From contig DAHVDN010000003.1 in NCBI GenBank assembly GCA_027313505.1, positions 20,721-84,720 of the forward strand: a stretch of 64,000 bases of DNA. Reading direction: 5' to 3'. Under the pieces are notes generated by a model. The model made no database searches. It saw only the letters and a list, made by a program, of their open reading frames with translations, and was not told the origin of the DNA. Within the stretch, counting starts at the first letter, position 1. Each line of letters starts with the position of its first letter. This document shows, one piece after another, positions 17,245 through 25,988 of the stretch. The DNA is from Candidatus Dormiibacterota bacterium. GTDB lineage: Bacteria; Chloroflexota; Dormibacteria; Aeolococcales; Bog-877. The position numbers and the translations under genes are program-made.

Positions 17245-19452
17245 TTGTTGGGAATAGTCGCCTACTGGCTGCTGGTAGAGCTGGCGGGACTGGCGATGCT
17301 GAGGGTCATCCCCTTGACCTGGAAGCCGGTGGAACGGCTGGCAGCGGCGCTGGCGGTCGGTGTGGTCGCGTCCACCATCGTCAGTTTCCTGTTGGCGCTC
17401 GCCGTCGGAGTTCGAGCGGAGGTCGCAATCCTCGGTCCGGCCCTGGTGCTGCTGGGCTTCACCGCGCCAAGGTGGAGGGTCCTGTTCGGCTGGCGGCTTC
17501 CGAGGAAGTCGCCCATAAGTCTCGAGCGCTTGCGGGGCTTGCCTGCTGAGACCAGGTGGAGTATTGGAATCGCAACTTTGCTGGGGGTGGGCTTCTGGCT
17601 ATTGTTCAGAGGGGCGCTGTACCAGGGAGCTGACGGTGCGCTGCTCGCCAACAGCCACGTTTGGGCTGATTGGGCGGTGCACTCCAGCTATGTCCAGAGC
17701 TTCTTCTACGGACACAACCTGCCGCCGACCGACATTTTGGAGTCGGCGACGGCGATGCGCTACCCGTTCCTGGTGGACTTCCAGCCGGCCTTGCTGGAAA
17801 CTCTGGGTCAGAACCTGTACGGCAGCCTGGATATCTCCTCGTGGTTGATTGCCTGGGCGGCCGCGACCCTGATCTGGCACCTCGCCGTCCGGGTGACCAA
17901 ACGCCCCGGGGCCGCTTCGGTTGCGCTGGCACTCGTCCTTCTGGGTGGGGGGCTGGGCTTTGCGGCGGTTTACTCTGACGGATGCCAGCAGCTGGCCACC
18001 ACGGTGGCTGGCTTCAGCTCCGGCGCCTGCACCCACCTCAGCAGCTCGACCCCAGCTGCGGCTGTCAGGTTCTTGGAACACCTTCCCACCGAACTGACCC
18101 ACCTGCCCAGGTCATATGACGGCGAGGGCCCCAGCGCCTCTGCCCTCCCTGACCTCCAGTGGTACGAGCCCCTTTTGGTCTACTGGATGCCCCAGCGCGA
18201 CTTCGCCTTTGGGATGGCCCTGGTGTCGCTGGTCGCTATCCTCCTGTGGGAGGCGATCGGGCGGAGGTCGCGCGTCCTCCTCGTCTCGGGGGGGGCAATC
18301 GGCGCTGCCCTACCGTTCTTCAACCCTTTTGGATACCTGGTGGTGGGTCTTCTGGGCCTGTTCTGGCTGGCGAGACGTCACTGGGGAAAGGGCCTTGCAG
18401 CATACCTCCTGCCGCTTGTGATGATCGGCGCTCCCCAGCTGTGGTTCGTGGTCTCCGGCCCGCACGGACAGCTCGGAGGGCCGGTAGGGACCAATCTCTT
18501 CCCCCAGCTGGACCTGGGTTGGTTGTCACACGCAGCCTTCGCCTGTACGGCGGCTCAGTTCCGAGCCAACTCCCCTTGCGACAGCCTCTACTTCGCTGGC
18601 TCTTCCCCGGCGACTCTGATGGCGTTCGCGGTCCACACCCTGCGCCAGCCCGCCTTCTATGGGGGGTTTCTGGGGTTCTGGATTTCCAACACGGGAATTT
18701 TCGGCCTTCTGGCTCTGGCCGTGGCGGCCCTTGCCCTCATTCCAGGGCGACTGCGGAACCAGCTCCGGGACGGGCAGTTGCTGACTTTTGGGGCACCCTT
18801 TTGGCTGCTCTTTGTGCTGGCGAACGTGGTGGTCACTCAGCCCTGGAACTGGGACAACACCAAGTTGCTGAGCTACTGGTATCTGGGCGCGGCGATTCCG
18901 GTGGCCTGGCTGCTCACCTCCGGCAGGACCATCTGGGCACGGGTGTTGGCGGGGCTAGCGGTGGCCTCCTTGGTGGCGAGCGGGGTCCTGAGCCTCGACG
19001 CCGCCTTTGTGGGGCAAAGCAATCTGTCGAGCTCTCCTCCAAGTGGCGCCAGCGCCACCTTCGCGTCGGGGCCAGCGCAGCGGGTTGGCGCGGTCGTCAG
19101 AGCCCACACCAAACCGTCTGCAGTCTTTCTCACCGAGGGCCAACCCGATGATCCGGTCACCAGCTTGGCGGGGAGGCAGACCGTGCTGGGCTACGACGGA
19201 TGGCTTTGGAGCTACGGTCAGCCGCTGGCCCGCCGCTTCCAAGCCGTCGAGGAGATGTACGCCGGATGTCCTCCCATAGGAGGCTGTCACCTGGGGGCCC
19301 TATTGCGTCAATACCATGTCAGTTACGTCGAATTCGAGCCCGGCGACTACAACAATCTACCCGTGAACCTGAAATGGTTTCGGGCTCAGCACCTGCCTAT
19401 TCTGGTCCAGACCGGCGGCTATGTGATTTTCAGAGTTACCCGCCTCTGGTAG
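17245..19452 (+). CDS. Large polytopic membrane protein, GT-C-like
   Basis: A 735-residue protein with about fifteen hydrophobic segments and a final soluble domain of about 120 residues. After the fifth segment it has GADGALLANSHVWADWAVH and PTDILESATAMRYPFLVDFQPALLE, an acidic first outer loop of the kind seen in lipid-sugar GT-C glycosyltransferases. Several paired cysteines in outer loops could form disulfides. I do not recognise a named family. TTG 17245 begins 13 bases after the PMT stop, so it is very probably co-transcribed with it and may act on the same polyprenyl-linked sugar pathway. Confidence 0.65.
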   Translation: MLGIVAYWLLVELAGLAMLRVIPLTWKPVERLAAALAVGVVASTIVSFLLALAVGVRAEVAILGPALVLLGFTAPRWRVLFGWRLPRKSPISLERLRGLPAETRWSIGIATLLGVGFWLLFRGALYQGADGALLANSHVWADWAVHSSYVQSFFYGHNLPPTDILESATAMRYPFLVDFQPALLETLGQNLYGSLDISSWLIAWAAATLIWHLAVRVTKRPGAASVALALVLLGGGLGFAAVYSDGCQQLATTVAGFSSGACTHLSSSTPAAAVRFLEHLPTELTHLPRSYDGEGPSASALPDLQWYEPLLVYWMPQRDFAFGMALVSLVAILLWEAIGRRSRVLLVSGGAIGAALPFFNPFGYLVVGLLGLFWLARRHWGKGLAAYLLPLVMIGAPQLWFVVSGPHGQLGGPVGTNLFPQLDLGWLSHAAFACTAAQFRANSPCDSLYFAGSSPATLMAFAVHTLRQPAFYGGFLGFWISNTGIFGLLALAVAALALIPGRLRNQLRDGQLLTFGAPFWLLFVLANVVVTQPWNWDNTKLLSYWYLGAAIPVAWLLTSGRTIWARVLAGLAVASLVASGVLSLDAAFVGQSNLSSSPPSGASATFASGPAQRVGAVVRAHTKPSAVFLTEGQPDDPVTSLAGRQTVLGYDGWLWSYGQPLARRFQAVEEMYAGCPPIGGCHLGALLRQYHVSYVEFEPGDYNNLPVNLKWFRAQHLPILVQTGGYVIFRVTRLW

Positions 19453-19531
19453 CCGGTCGGATCTGTCCGACCATCCAAACCGGTGGCAGGGAGTTTGCAA
19501 AGCCGGGCCTTCGACCGGGTACCCTTGGGCG

Positions 19532-19663
19532 GTGACCGGCGACCATACGGAGCTTTCCCTCACGACCGTCCGTACCGCTAACGATGGCGCGTGCCGGGTC
19601 AGCGACCCGGTCGGGTGCGGCGGAGGATCCTGTGGGCAGTCGACCTCGGTGGTCACCCGGTGA
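19532..19663 (+). CDS. Possible 43-codon leaderless leader ORF
   Basis: GTG 19532 follows TACCCT (19520-19525) by exactly six bases, the spacing seen at likely leaderless genes elsewhere in this window. The frame encodes 43 residues with three cysteines near the middle (ACRV, GCGGGSC) and stops at 19661-19663, overlapping the proposed GTG start of the amidohydrolase (GTGA). It may be a coupling peptide or chance. Confidence 0.25.
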   Translation: MTGDHTELSLTTVRTANDGACRVSDPVGCGGGSCGQSTSVVTR

Positions 19664-20499
19664 TCGACGGCCATTGCCATCTGCTTCCACCCGAACTGCG
19701 GGAGCCGTCGTCCGCCGCCTGGAAGGATCGGTGGTTTGCTGACTGCCACGCGGGGGTTGCGCCCCGATTTGCCTCCGGTCAGGATGTGCTGACCGCGCTG
19801 GATTCAGTCGGCCTGGAGCGAGCGGTGGTCTTCGGGTGGCCGTTCGCCGATCCGGGCCTGCTCAGAGAGGGCAACGACTATGTGGCCTCCGAGGTGGGGG
19901 GCAGCGGCGGTCGTTTGGTGGGCTTCGCCACCGTAAATCCCGCAAAGCTGGGAGCCCTGCAGGAGCTCCGGCGTTGCGAGGGTATGGGCCTTAAGGGGCT
20001 TGGGGAGCTCAACTGCGATGCCCAGGGGTTCGGTCTTGCCTGGGAGGGGGGACTCAGAGCCACCCTTCACAGTTGCCAAGAGGTCGGTTGGCCCGTGCTG
20101 CTTCATGCCAGCGAACCGGTCGGGCACACCTATGCAGGGAAGGGGACAGCCACCCCGGGCCGACTCTGGAAGCTGTTGCAGCCGATGCTGGCGGACGCGC
20201 CCGATCTCAGGCTCTCCCTGGCCCACCTCGGGGGAGGTCTCCCCCTTTACTCCAACATGCCCGAGGTGGCGCGGATATGTCGGTCCATCTGGTTCGATAC
20301 CGCTGCGGTCCCCTACCTCTACGACACCGGGGTCCTGCCCGGCCTGGTGTCCTTGCTGGGCTCGGACCGACTGTGCTTCGGCAGTGACTTCCCCCTGTTG
20401 GCACCAGGTCGTTACTCGGCTCATCTCGCCGCGATGTCTGAGGCGGAGGTTGGAAAGTGGCTCCACCAAGGAACCGAGGCTTGGCTGGGGGAGAGGTGA
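19660..20499 (+). CDS. Amidohydrolase-like TIM-barrel hydrolase
   Basis: Amidohydrolase family 2 (ACMSD-like) fold. From GTG 19660 the protein begins MIDGHCHLLP, the metal-binding HxH at the very N-terminus as usual for this family. Later features are LLHASEP (metal histidine on a later strand), LAHLGGG, and FGSDFPLL near the C-terminus, supplying the catalytic aspartate. Length is 279 residues. Longer in-frame starts (GTG 19591) give 302 residues, but an unusual arginine-rich head. Substrate unknown. The gene lies between membrane glycosyltransferases and a GT4 gene; a link to sugar metabolism is only suggested by position. Confidence 0.75.
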   Translation: MIDGHCHLLPPELREPSSAAWKDRWFADCHAGVAPRFASGQDVLTALDSVGLERAVVFGWPFADPGLLREGNDYVASEVGGSGGRLVGFATVNPAKLGALQELRRCEGMGLKGLGELNCDAQGFGLAWEGGLRATLHSCQEVGWPVLLHASEPVGHTYAGKGTATPGRLWKLLQPMLADAPDLRLSLAHLGGGLPLYSNMPEVARICRSIWFDTAAVPYLYDTGVLPGLVSLLGSDRLCFGSDFPLLAPGRYSAHLAAMSEAEVGKWLHQGTEAWLGER

Positions 20500-20541
20500 T
20501 GGGGGTCACCGGCACCCTCGCCGCGGCTCCAAGGTGAGCAG

Positions 20542-21837
20542 TTGAGCCGCCTGCCCCTGGCCTTCGCTGTCATATCCATGGAGGGCCCTGACACCTATAG
20601 CCAGGCGGGAGGATTGGGGGTGCGGGTGGCTCACCTGAGCAGGGCCCTTGCGGCCGCGGGCTACCCGACCAGCCTGTTTTTTGTAGGGGATCCCGCCTTG
20701 CCCCATCACGAGGTCCGGCAGGGGGTCGATCTATTCCGACTGGCTCAGGAAGTCTCCCGCGCCTTTCCTCGAGGCATTTACGACGGCGAGGAGGTCAAGC
20801 GGGAGCACCTGGCGACCCACTTCCCGCAGGAGCTCGTCCACGGGTGGGCCACCCGTGCTTTGGAAAGTGATCTGACCCCTATCCTGCTCTTCGAGGAGTG
20901 GCACACAGCGGGCTGGACCAAGTCGGTCTCGGACCTGCTTTGGCGCAATGGAGTGCGCGATCGTTGCCTTCTGGTCTGGAATGCCAACAATCAATTCGGC
21001 TTCGACAGCATCGATTGGCCGGCTCTTGCATATACCGCGGCCGTCACCACCGTCAGTCGATACATGCGGGTTCTCCTGCAGAATCGTGGGATCGACCCGA
21101 TAGTCATTCCCAACGGCATTCCGGAGACGGCGCTGGAGCGCCCCGACTCCGGGCAGGTAGCGCTCCTTCGCCGGGCCGCTGGCGGGACTCCGATGGTGGT
21201 CAAGATCGGGCGCTTCCATCCGGACAAGCGGTGGCAGCAGGCGATCAGAGCGATGGCCCTGCTCCGCCGCTCCGGGGTTGCAGTTCGGATGCTGGCCAGA
21301 GGCGGCGGTGAGCCATATGGCAGGGAGCTGATGGCGGAGGCAACCTCCCTTGGGCTTTCGGTGGTCCGCTGGAGTGGCGAGGTGGGTAGCACCGTCGAGC
21401 TCGCCAGGGCCATTTCATCCGCGCCGACAGCCGACATTCTGGAACTTGGCAGCTTCCTGCCCGAAGCGCTACTTCCTTACCTCTATGCTTCGTCGACCGC
21501 GGTGCTTGCCAACTCCGGGTTTGAGCCCTTCGGGCTGGTTGGCTTGGAAACCATGGCGGCCGGCGGTGTCACTCTGGTGGGAGCCACCGGGGAGGACTAC
21601 GCGCGACACCTTCACAACTGTTTTGTCGTCCAGACCGATGACCCCCGGGAGCTTGCGGACGGCATCTTCCAGTTGCTCGGAGACGCCAGGCTGCGCAGCT
21701 CCATCCGCCGGAACGGGCGAAGCACCGCTCGAACGTACACCTGGCCCCAGGTGGTTGCCTCGGATATGGTGCCGCGGCTTCCGATCCTCGCCCGCCGCCA
21801 GATGGCTCGCTGGCCGGGGATCGAGTCGGGAACTTGA
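20542..21837 (+). CDS. Glycosyltransferase family 4
   Basis: GT-B fold transferase of 431 residues. The N-terminal acceptor domain has GGLGVRVAHLSRALAAAGY, the glycine-rich loop. The C-terminal donor domain has VVKIGRFHPDKRWQQAI and the E-x7-E motif in GFEPFGLVGLE, which holds the nucleotide sugar. TTG 20542 is preceded by AAGGTGA at good spacing. It is likely cytoplasmic and would add a sugar from a nucleotide donor to a lipid-linked or other acceptor. The 3' end overlaps the MFS gene (TTGA). Confidence 0.85.
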   Translation: MSRLPLAFAVISMEGPDTYSQAGGLGVRVAHLSRALAAAGYPTSLFFVGDPALPHHEVRQGVDLFRLAQEVSRAFPRGIYDGEEVKREHLATHFPQELVHGWATRALESDLTPILLFEEWHTAGWTKSVSDLLWRNGVRDRCLLVWNANNQFGFDSIDWPALAYTAAVTTVSRYMRVLLQNRGIDPIVIPNGIPETALERPDSGQVALLRRAAGGTPMVVKIGRFHPDKRWQQAIRAMALLRRSGVAVRMLARGGGEPYGRELMAEATSLGLSVVRWSGEVGSTVELARAISSAPTADILELGSFLPEALLPYLYASSTAVLANSGFEPFGLVGLETMAAGGVTLVGATGEDYARHLHNCFVVQTDDPRELADGIFQLLGDARLRSSIRRNGRSTARTYTWPQVVASDMVPRLPILARRQMARWPGIESGT

Positions 21838-23063
21838 GCATTGCTCGCCGAAGCGGTCGTGTTGACCGCTCAGCCGCGGCGCTGTTCCTGGTCACCTTCT
21901 GGGTCGGCTTCAACCTGCGGGCGGCGATCCTCGGTGTGCCACCAGTCCTGTCGTTGGTCAAGCAGGGCCTGAACCTCAGCTATACCGAGGTCGGGCTGCT
22001 GACCGGGATCCCCATCCTCGCGTTCGGAATTGTCGCAATTCCGGCCTCTGGGCTGATCAGGCGAGTTGGGGGGTATGCGGTGGTGACCGTTGGGCTCTCC
22101 CTGGCTGCAGCGGGCGAGGCTGTGCGGGCCATTCCAGTGGGTGGGGCGGTGGCGCTCTTTTTAGGGACCGCGGTCATGGGAGTCGGAATCGCGCTCGCCC
22201 AGCCAGGTCTACCCGTTCTCTTTCAGCGGTGGTTTCAGGATCGGGTTCAGACTGCGTCCATCACCCTCACGCTGGGGATTACGGTCGGCGAGATGGTGGC
22301 GGCAAGCATCTCGCGGCCGGTGCTCTTCGGAGCCCTCAACAGCTGGCAGGGGACGATGTTTGTCTGGGCCCTGTGCGGGGTCAGCGCCATCGCCATCTGG
22401 CGGGCATTTGCCCCTCGGTGGACGGTGGGGCTCGCCGGCGATGCCGGATGGGAGCTTGGGCCGTTGTTTAGAGCGCCTCGTCTGTGGGCGGTCTACCTCT
22501 GTTTCGGGGGCCAGTCGCTGGTGTTCTTCGCGGCCAACACCTGGATCCCCACCTCGGTGCCCGGGGGGCCACACTCCTTGCTCTCCAGCCTGTCGCTGGC
22601 GGTCCTGAACGGGGTGATGATCCCTGTAGACGTCGGGTTGATCCTGGCCAGAAGGCAATTCGCAACCAGTCGCTGGTTCTATTTCGGCAGCAGCCTGATC
22701 ACGGTCGCTGGTACCGCGGGGTGGTTTCTGTTCAGCGCATACGTGCCCCTGCTCTTCGCGGCTCTGATCGGGATCGGAGTCGCGATGAACTTCGCCGGCC
22801 TGCTGGCCTATCCACCTTTGGTGGCTCCCTCGGGCCGGGTCGCTCCCCTGACAGCTGTCATGCTCACTGTGGGATATGCCTGCGCCTTTTCCGGGCCGTT
22901 CCTGGGAGGGCTGGTGCTGGACCTTGGTGCCGGCCCGCGATCGCCATTCATCCCGATCGTTGCCGCATCCCTGATCATGGTGCTGGCATCCTTGGGCGTC
23001 CAGCGCCGACTGCCGGACGGCTGGACCGTGGGGACTCCGGTACCAGCCGGGGCGGGAGACTGA
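21834..23063 (+). CDS. MFS transporter, CynX/NimT-like
   Basis: A 409-residue major-facilitator protein with twelve hydrophobic segments. The early sequence FNLRAAILGVPPVL and the loop after segment 2 (SGLIRRVGGYAVVTVGL) resemble the CynX/NimT (cyanate/2-nitroimidazole) group of MFS carriers. Substrate cannot be predicted. TTG 21834 overlaps the upstream GT4 stop by four bases, so the two are translationally coupled, though a functional link is not obvious. Confidence 0.8.
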   Translation: MSIARRSGRVDRSAAALFLVTFWVGFNLRAAILGVPPVLSLVKQGLNLSYTEVGLLTGIPILAFGIVAIPASGLIRRVGGYAVVTVGLSLAAAGEAVRAIPVGGAVALFLGTAVMGVGIALAQPGLPVLFQRWFQDRVQTASITLTLGITVGEMVAASISRPVLFGALNSWQGTMFVWALCGVSAIAIWRAFAPRWTVGLAGDAGWELGPLFRAPRLWAVYLCFGGQSLVFFAANTWIPTSVPGGPHSLLSSLSLAVLNGVMIPVDVGLILARRQFATSRWFYFGSSLITVAGTAGWFLFSAYVPLLFAALIGIGVAMNFAGLLAYPPLVAPSGRVAPLTAVMLTVGYACAFSGPFLGGLVLDLGAGPRSPFIPIVAASLIMVLASLGVQRRLPDGWTVGTPVPAGAGD

Positions 23064-23091
23064 GCAGAGAGCTGAAAGCTGGAGGACAACT

Positions 23092-23715
23092 GTGGCAGCT
23101 ATGGAGCTGGAGTGGGATCACCAGGGCGAGATTCTGGTCCGACGCCGACGTGTCGGTCCATTCGACAACGCGGCGTACGTGGTCTCGTGTCCGGATACCG
23201 GAGCCGCGGTGCTGATCGACGCCGCCAACGAGGCGGATGTCCTGGTAAGAGCCATCGGTGACCTCAAGCTCGTGGCTGTCCTGGAGACCCACGGTCACGC
23301 CGATCACTGGCAGGCTTTGGGCGCAATAGAGGCCCACTTCGCCTCGGCGTGGGTGGGGGCACACCCGGACGATCTGTCCATGTTCCCGCCACCCCCGCCT
23401 GCCCACCACTTTTCGCATGGGGAGATCATCACCTTCGGGAACTGTCAGCTGAGAGTGCTCCACACTCCGGGGCACACCCCAGGCAGCGTTTGCTTCCTAG
23501 GTCCTGGTGTGGTGTTCACCGGCGACACCCTGTTTCCCGGTGGTCCTGGCGCTACTCGTCCCCCATTAGGCGACTTTCCCACGATTCTGAAGAGTATTCG
23601 TAGAGAGCTCATGGGGCTCGACCCGACCACCCTGGTCTACCCCGGGCACGGCGAGGCCACCACTATCGGAGCTGAGGTCGCGGGCTTTGAGGAGTGGGAG
23701 CAAAGGGGCTTCTAG
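23092..23715 (+). CDS. MBL-fold metallo-hydrolase, glyoxalase II-like
   Basis: A 207-residue metallo-beta-lactamase-fold hydrolase. The metal motif is THGHADH (66-72), followed by HTPGHTPGS (about 124-132), FTGDTLF and YPGHGEATTI, giving the two-metal set of glyoxalase II-like thioesterases. The substrate could be hydroxyacylglutathione or another thioester; with no glutathione genes in view, another thiol is as likely. GTG 23092 has GGAGGA (23081-23086) upstream. It is probably the last gene of the plus-strand run, converging with rnhB. Confidence 0.85.
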   Translation: MAAMELEWDHQGEILVRRRRVGPFDNAAYVVSCPDTGAAVLIDAANEADVLVRAIGDLKLVAVLETHGHADHWQALGAIEAHFASAWVGAHPDDLSMFPPPPPAHHFSHGEIITFGNCQLRVLHTPGHTPGSVCFLGPGVVFTGDTLFPGGPGATRPPLGDFPTILKSIRRELMGLDPTTLVYPGHGEATTIGAEVAGFEEWEQRGF

Positions 23716-23733
23716 ATCGGTTGGCGAACTGCC

Positions 23734-24333
23734 TCAGAAGGGAAGCGTCTCCACCTGATGCAGGAAGGAGAGTCGGTGCTGAGGAGTTGTTCCGAAGTCC
23801 CGGATCGCCGCCAGATGGACAGCGCTGCCGTAACCCTTGTTGGACCCCCATTGGTAGGCCGGGAAGTCCCTATCCATCTCCACCATCAGCCGGTCGCGAT
23901 GGACCTTCGCCACCACGGAGGCCGCGGAGATGGCGGGGATCAGACCGTCACCCCCGATCAAGCAGCGATGGGGCTTTGGGGAGTTGAGGCGAAGGTTTCC
24001 GTCGATCAGGTAGTGGTCGGCCTGGGCCGCCGCGAGCAGGCTCTCGAAGGCGGCGCGGTTCGCCCAACCCATCCCTCTTCGGTCGATCTCCGCCGGGCTC
24101 ACCTCGATCACCAGGACCATGATGGCCGCCGCCCGGATGAGTGGTGTAAGCCTTTCGCGCTGAGCTGGGGAGAGCCTTTTGCTGTCGCGCAAGAGTGGAT
24201 GTCCGAAGTCCTCTGGGAGGACCACCGCCGCGGCCACCAAGGGCCCAGCAAGAGCGCCCCTGCCGACCTCATCCATCCCGCAGATCTGCGTCGCTCCGGC
24301 GCTGCTCGAGTCCCGGTCAAGTCCAGCGGTCAC
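23734..24333 (-). CDS. rnhB: Ribonuclease HII
   Basis: Cleaves RNA of RNA-DNA hybrids and at misincorporated ribonucleotides. The catalytic pair is in CGMDEVGRGALAGP (Asp21, Glu22). Further acidic residues are Asp111 in LIDGN and Asp147 after SAASVVAKVHRD. The C-terminal YQWGSNKGYGS is typical. I place the start at GTG 24333 (199 residues, normal length) because TAGACT ends seven bases before it, a leaderless layout; a TTG at 24396 would add 21 odd residues and run almost to the start codon of the divergent gene. No Shine-Dalgarno is present at either site. Confidence 0.92.
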   Translation of the reverse strand: MTAGLDRDSSSAGATQICGMDEVGRGALAGPLVAAAVVLPEDFGHPLLRDSKRLSPAQRERLTPLIRAAAIMVLVIEVSPAEIDRRGMGWANRAAFESLLAAAQADHYLIDGNLRLNSPKPHRCLIGGDGLIPAISAASVVAKVHRDRLMVEMDRDFPAYQWGSNKGYGSAVHLAAIRDFGTTPQHRLSFLHQVETLPF

Positions 24334-24340
24334 CCCGGGG

Positions 24341-24346
24341 AGTCTA
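24341..24346 (-). promoter_or_regulatory. -10 hexamer TAGACT of rnhB
   Basis: TAGACT on the minus strand, seven bases before GTG 24333; predicts transcription starting at or beside the start codon. Confidence 0.45.
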
Positions 24347-24381
24347 TCGGGCCGATCGCCTTGGGGGAGAAGCCGGGGTCC

Positions 24382-24387
24382 TATACT
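24382..24387 (+). promoter_or_regulatory. -10 hexamer TATACT of the acyl-CoA carboxyltransferase gene
   Basis: TATACT lies ten bases before ATG 24398; CCTTGG/TTGGGG around 24359-24366 is a weak -35 at 15-17 bases. The transcript would have a leader of only 3-4 bases. This promoter and that of rnhB are back to back. Confidence 0.5.
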
Positions 24388-24397
24388 CGAGATCAAG

Positions 24398-25975
24398 ATG
24401 AGTGACTTGTCCTCCCACCCCGGATCTCGGTCGGCCGGTGATCAGGGTCGGAGGGCGGAGCTCAGAGGGCGCACCGCCAAGGCGCGTCTGGGCGGCCCGG
24501 AACGATATCGGGAGAAGCTTCCGGCGCAGCACAAACTGCCGGTGCGGACCAGGCTCGCACTTCTCTTCGATCCGCAGACCTATTTCGTCGAGGACGGCCT
24601 GCTGGCCAACACCGACAGCCCAGAGGAGATGGGGGCCGACGGCGTGGTCACTGGGACCGGCACGGTGAACGGCCGGAGGGTTGCCGTGATGGCCAATGAT
24701 CCGACCGTCAAGGCCGGCTCATGGGGGCCGCGAACGGTGGAGAAGATCCTGCGGATTCAGGAGCGAGCCGAGCATCTGCAGATCCCGCTCTGCTACCTGG
24801 TGGATTCCGCCGGGGCGCGGATCACCGAGCAGTTGGACATGTTTCCCGGGCGACGTCATGCGGGGCGCATCTTTCACAACCAGGTGCGGCTCAGCGGCCA
24901 AATCCCCCAACCGTGCCTGCTCTTCGGTCCCAGCGCCGCTGGAGGCGCCTATATTCCGGCCTTTTGCGACGTCGTCTTCATGGTTGAGGGCAACGCCTCC
25001 ATGTATCTCGGATCGCCGCGAATGGCTCAGGAGGTGGTGGGAGAGACGGTCACCCTTGAGGAGATGGGTGGGGCCCGAATGCACTGCAGCGTGTCCGGGT
25101 GCGGAGACATGCTCTGTCCAGATGAGGGCGCGGCGCTGTCGGCCCTCCGCCAATACCTCAGCTACTTCCCGACAAATTGGGCCGTAGAGCCCCCGACGGC
25201 TGCTCCCCGGCCCCCCGCTTCTCCGAGGGACATCGGTGAGGTGCTTCCGACGGAGGCCGCTCGTGGCTACGACATGCACCTGGTCCTCGAGGCGATTTTG
25301 GACTCCGGCTCATGGCAGGAGATCAAGGCCCTTTACGCCAAGGAGCTCATCTGCGGGTTGGCTCGGCTCGGTGGCCGGGCGGTCGGAGTGGTTGCCTCTC
25401 AGCCGCTACATCAAGGTGGGGTGCTGTTCGTCGACTCCGCCGACAAAGCGGCGCGCTTTATCAGCCTCTGTGACGCCTTCGGGATACCGCTGGTGTTCCT
25501 AGCCGATGTACCTGGTTTCATGATCGGGTCGGCAGTGGAGCGAGATGGCATCATTCGACACGGGGCGAAGATGATCGCTGCGTTGAGCTCGGCGACGGTG
25601 CCCAGGATCTGTGTGGTTCTGCGCAAGGCCTACGGGGCCGGCCTCTACGCCATGAGCGGACCTGGATTTGAGCCCGAAGCCACCCTGGCTTTGCCGAGCT
25701 CTGAGGTCGCAGTCATGGGGCCGGAGGCCGCCGTGAACGCGGTATACGCCAACCGGATCGCCGCCATGCCGGAGTCGGACCGGCAGGACTTCATCGACAG
25801 AATGCGCTCCGAGTATGCCCAAGATATCGACATCTTTCGCCTGGCCGGGGAGTTGGTGGTTGACGCCGTGGTCGACCCCAGTGACCTTCGGGATGAGCTG
25901 ATCGGACGGCTGGCGGCCGCAGGAGCGCGACGGCGACCGCAACCGGCGCGACATCATGGTGTTTATCCAGTTTGA
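24398..25975 (+). CDS. Acyl-CoA carboxylase, carboxyltransferase (beta) subunit
   Basis: Biotin-dependent carboxyltransferase of the propionyl-/methylcrotonyl-CoA carboxylase beta type, 525 residues. The N-terminal half has DPQTYFVEDG, LVDSAGARITEQLDMFPGR and FGPSAAGGAYIPAF (oxyanion glycines). The C-terminal half has LADVPGFMIGSAVE and RKAYGAGLYAMSG. The motif SAGARITEQ and length resemble methylcrotonyl-type subunits, but substrate is uncertain. No biotin carboxylase or biotin carrier gene is adjacent. ATG 24398 starts almost at the predicted transcription start. The end overlaps or abuts the next gene. Confidence 0.88.
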   Translation: MSDLSSHPGSRSAGDQGRRAELRGRTAKARLGGPERYREKLPAQHKLPVRTRLALLFDPQTYFVEDGLLANTDSPEEMGADGVVTGTGTVNGRRVAVMANDPTVKAGSWGPRTVEKILRIQERAEHLQIPLCYLVDSAGARITEQLDMFPGRRHAGRIFHNQVRLSGQIPQPCLLFGPSAAGGAYIPAFCDVVFMVEGNASMYLGSPRMAQEVVGETVTLEEMGGARMHCSVSGCGDMLCPDEGAALSALRQYLSYFPTNWAVEPPTAAPRPPASPRDIGEVLPTEAARGYDMHLVLEAILDSGSWQEIKALYAKELICGLARLGGRAVGVVASQPLHQGGVLFVDSADKAARFISLCDAFGIPLVFLADVPGFMIGSAVERDGIIRHGAKMIAALSSATVPRICVVLRKAYGAGLYAMSGPGFEPEATLALPSSEVAVMGPEAAVNAVYANRIAAMPESDRQDFIDRMRSEYAQDIDIFRLAGELVVDAVVDPSDLRDELIGRLAAAGARRRPQPARHHGVYPV

Positions 25976-25988
25976 TGAGGTTTTGAAG

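Noticed and set aside
18159..19151. 330-codon plus-strand frame
   Set aside because: Inside the 735-residue membrane protein in another frame; composition is typical of frame-shifted GC-rich DNA.
24333..24396. TTG 24396 as rnhB start
   Set aside because: Adds 21 residues not seen in RNase HII and runs to within two bases of the divergent ATG 24398; GTG 24333 fits length and promoter layout.
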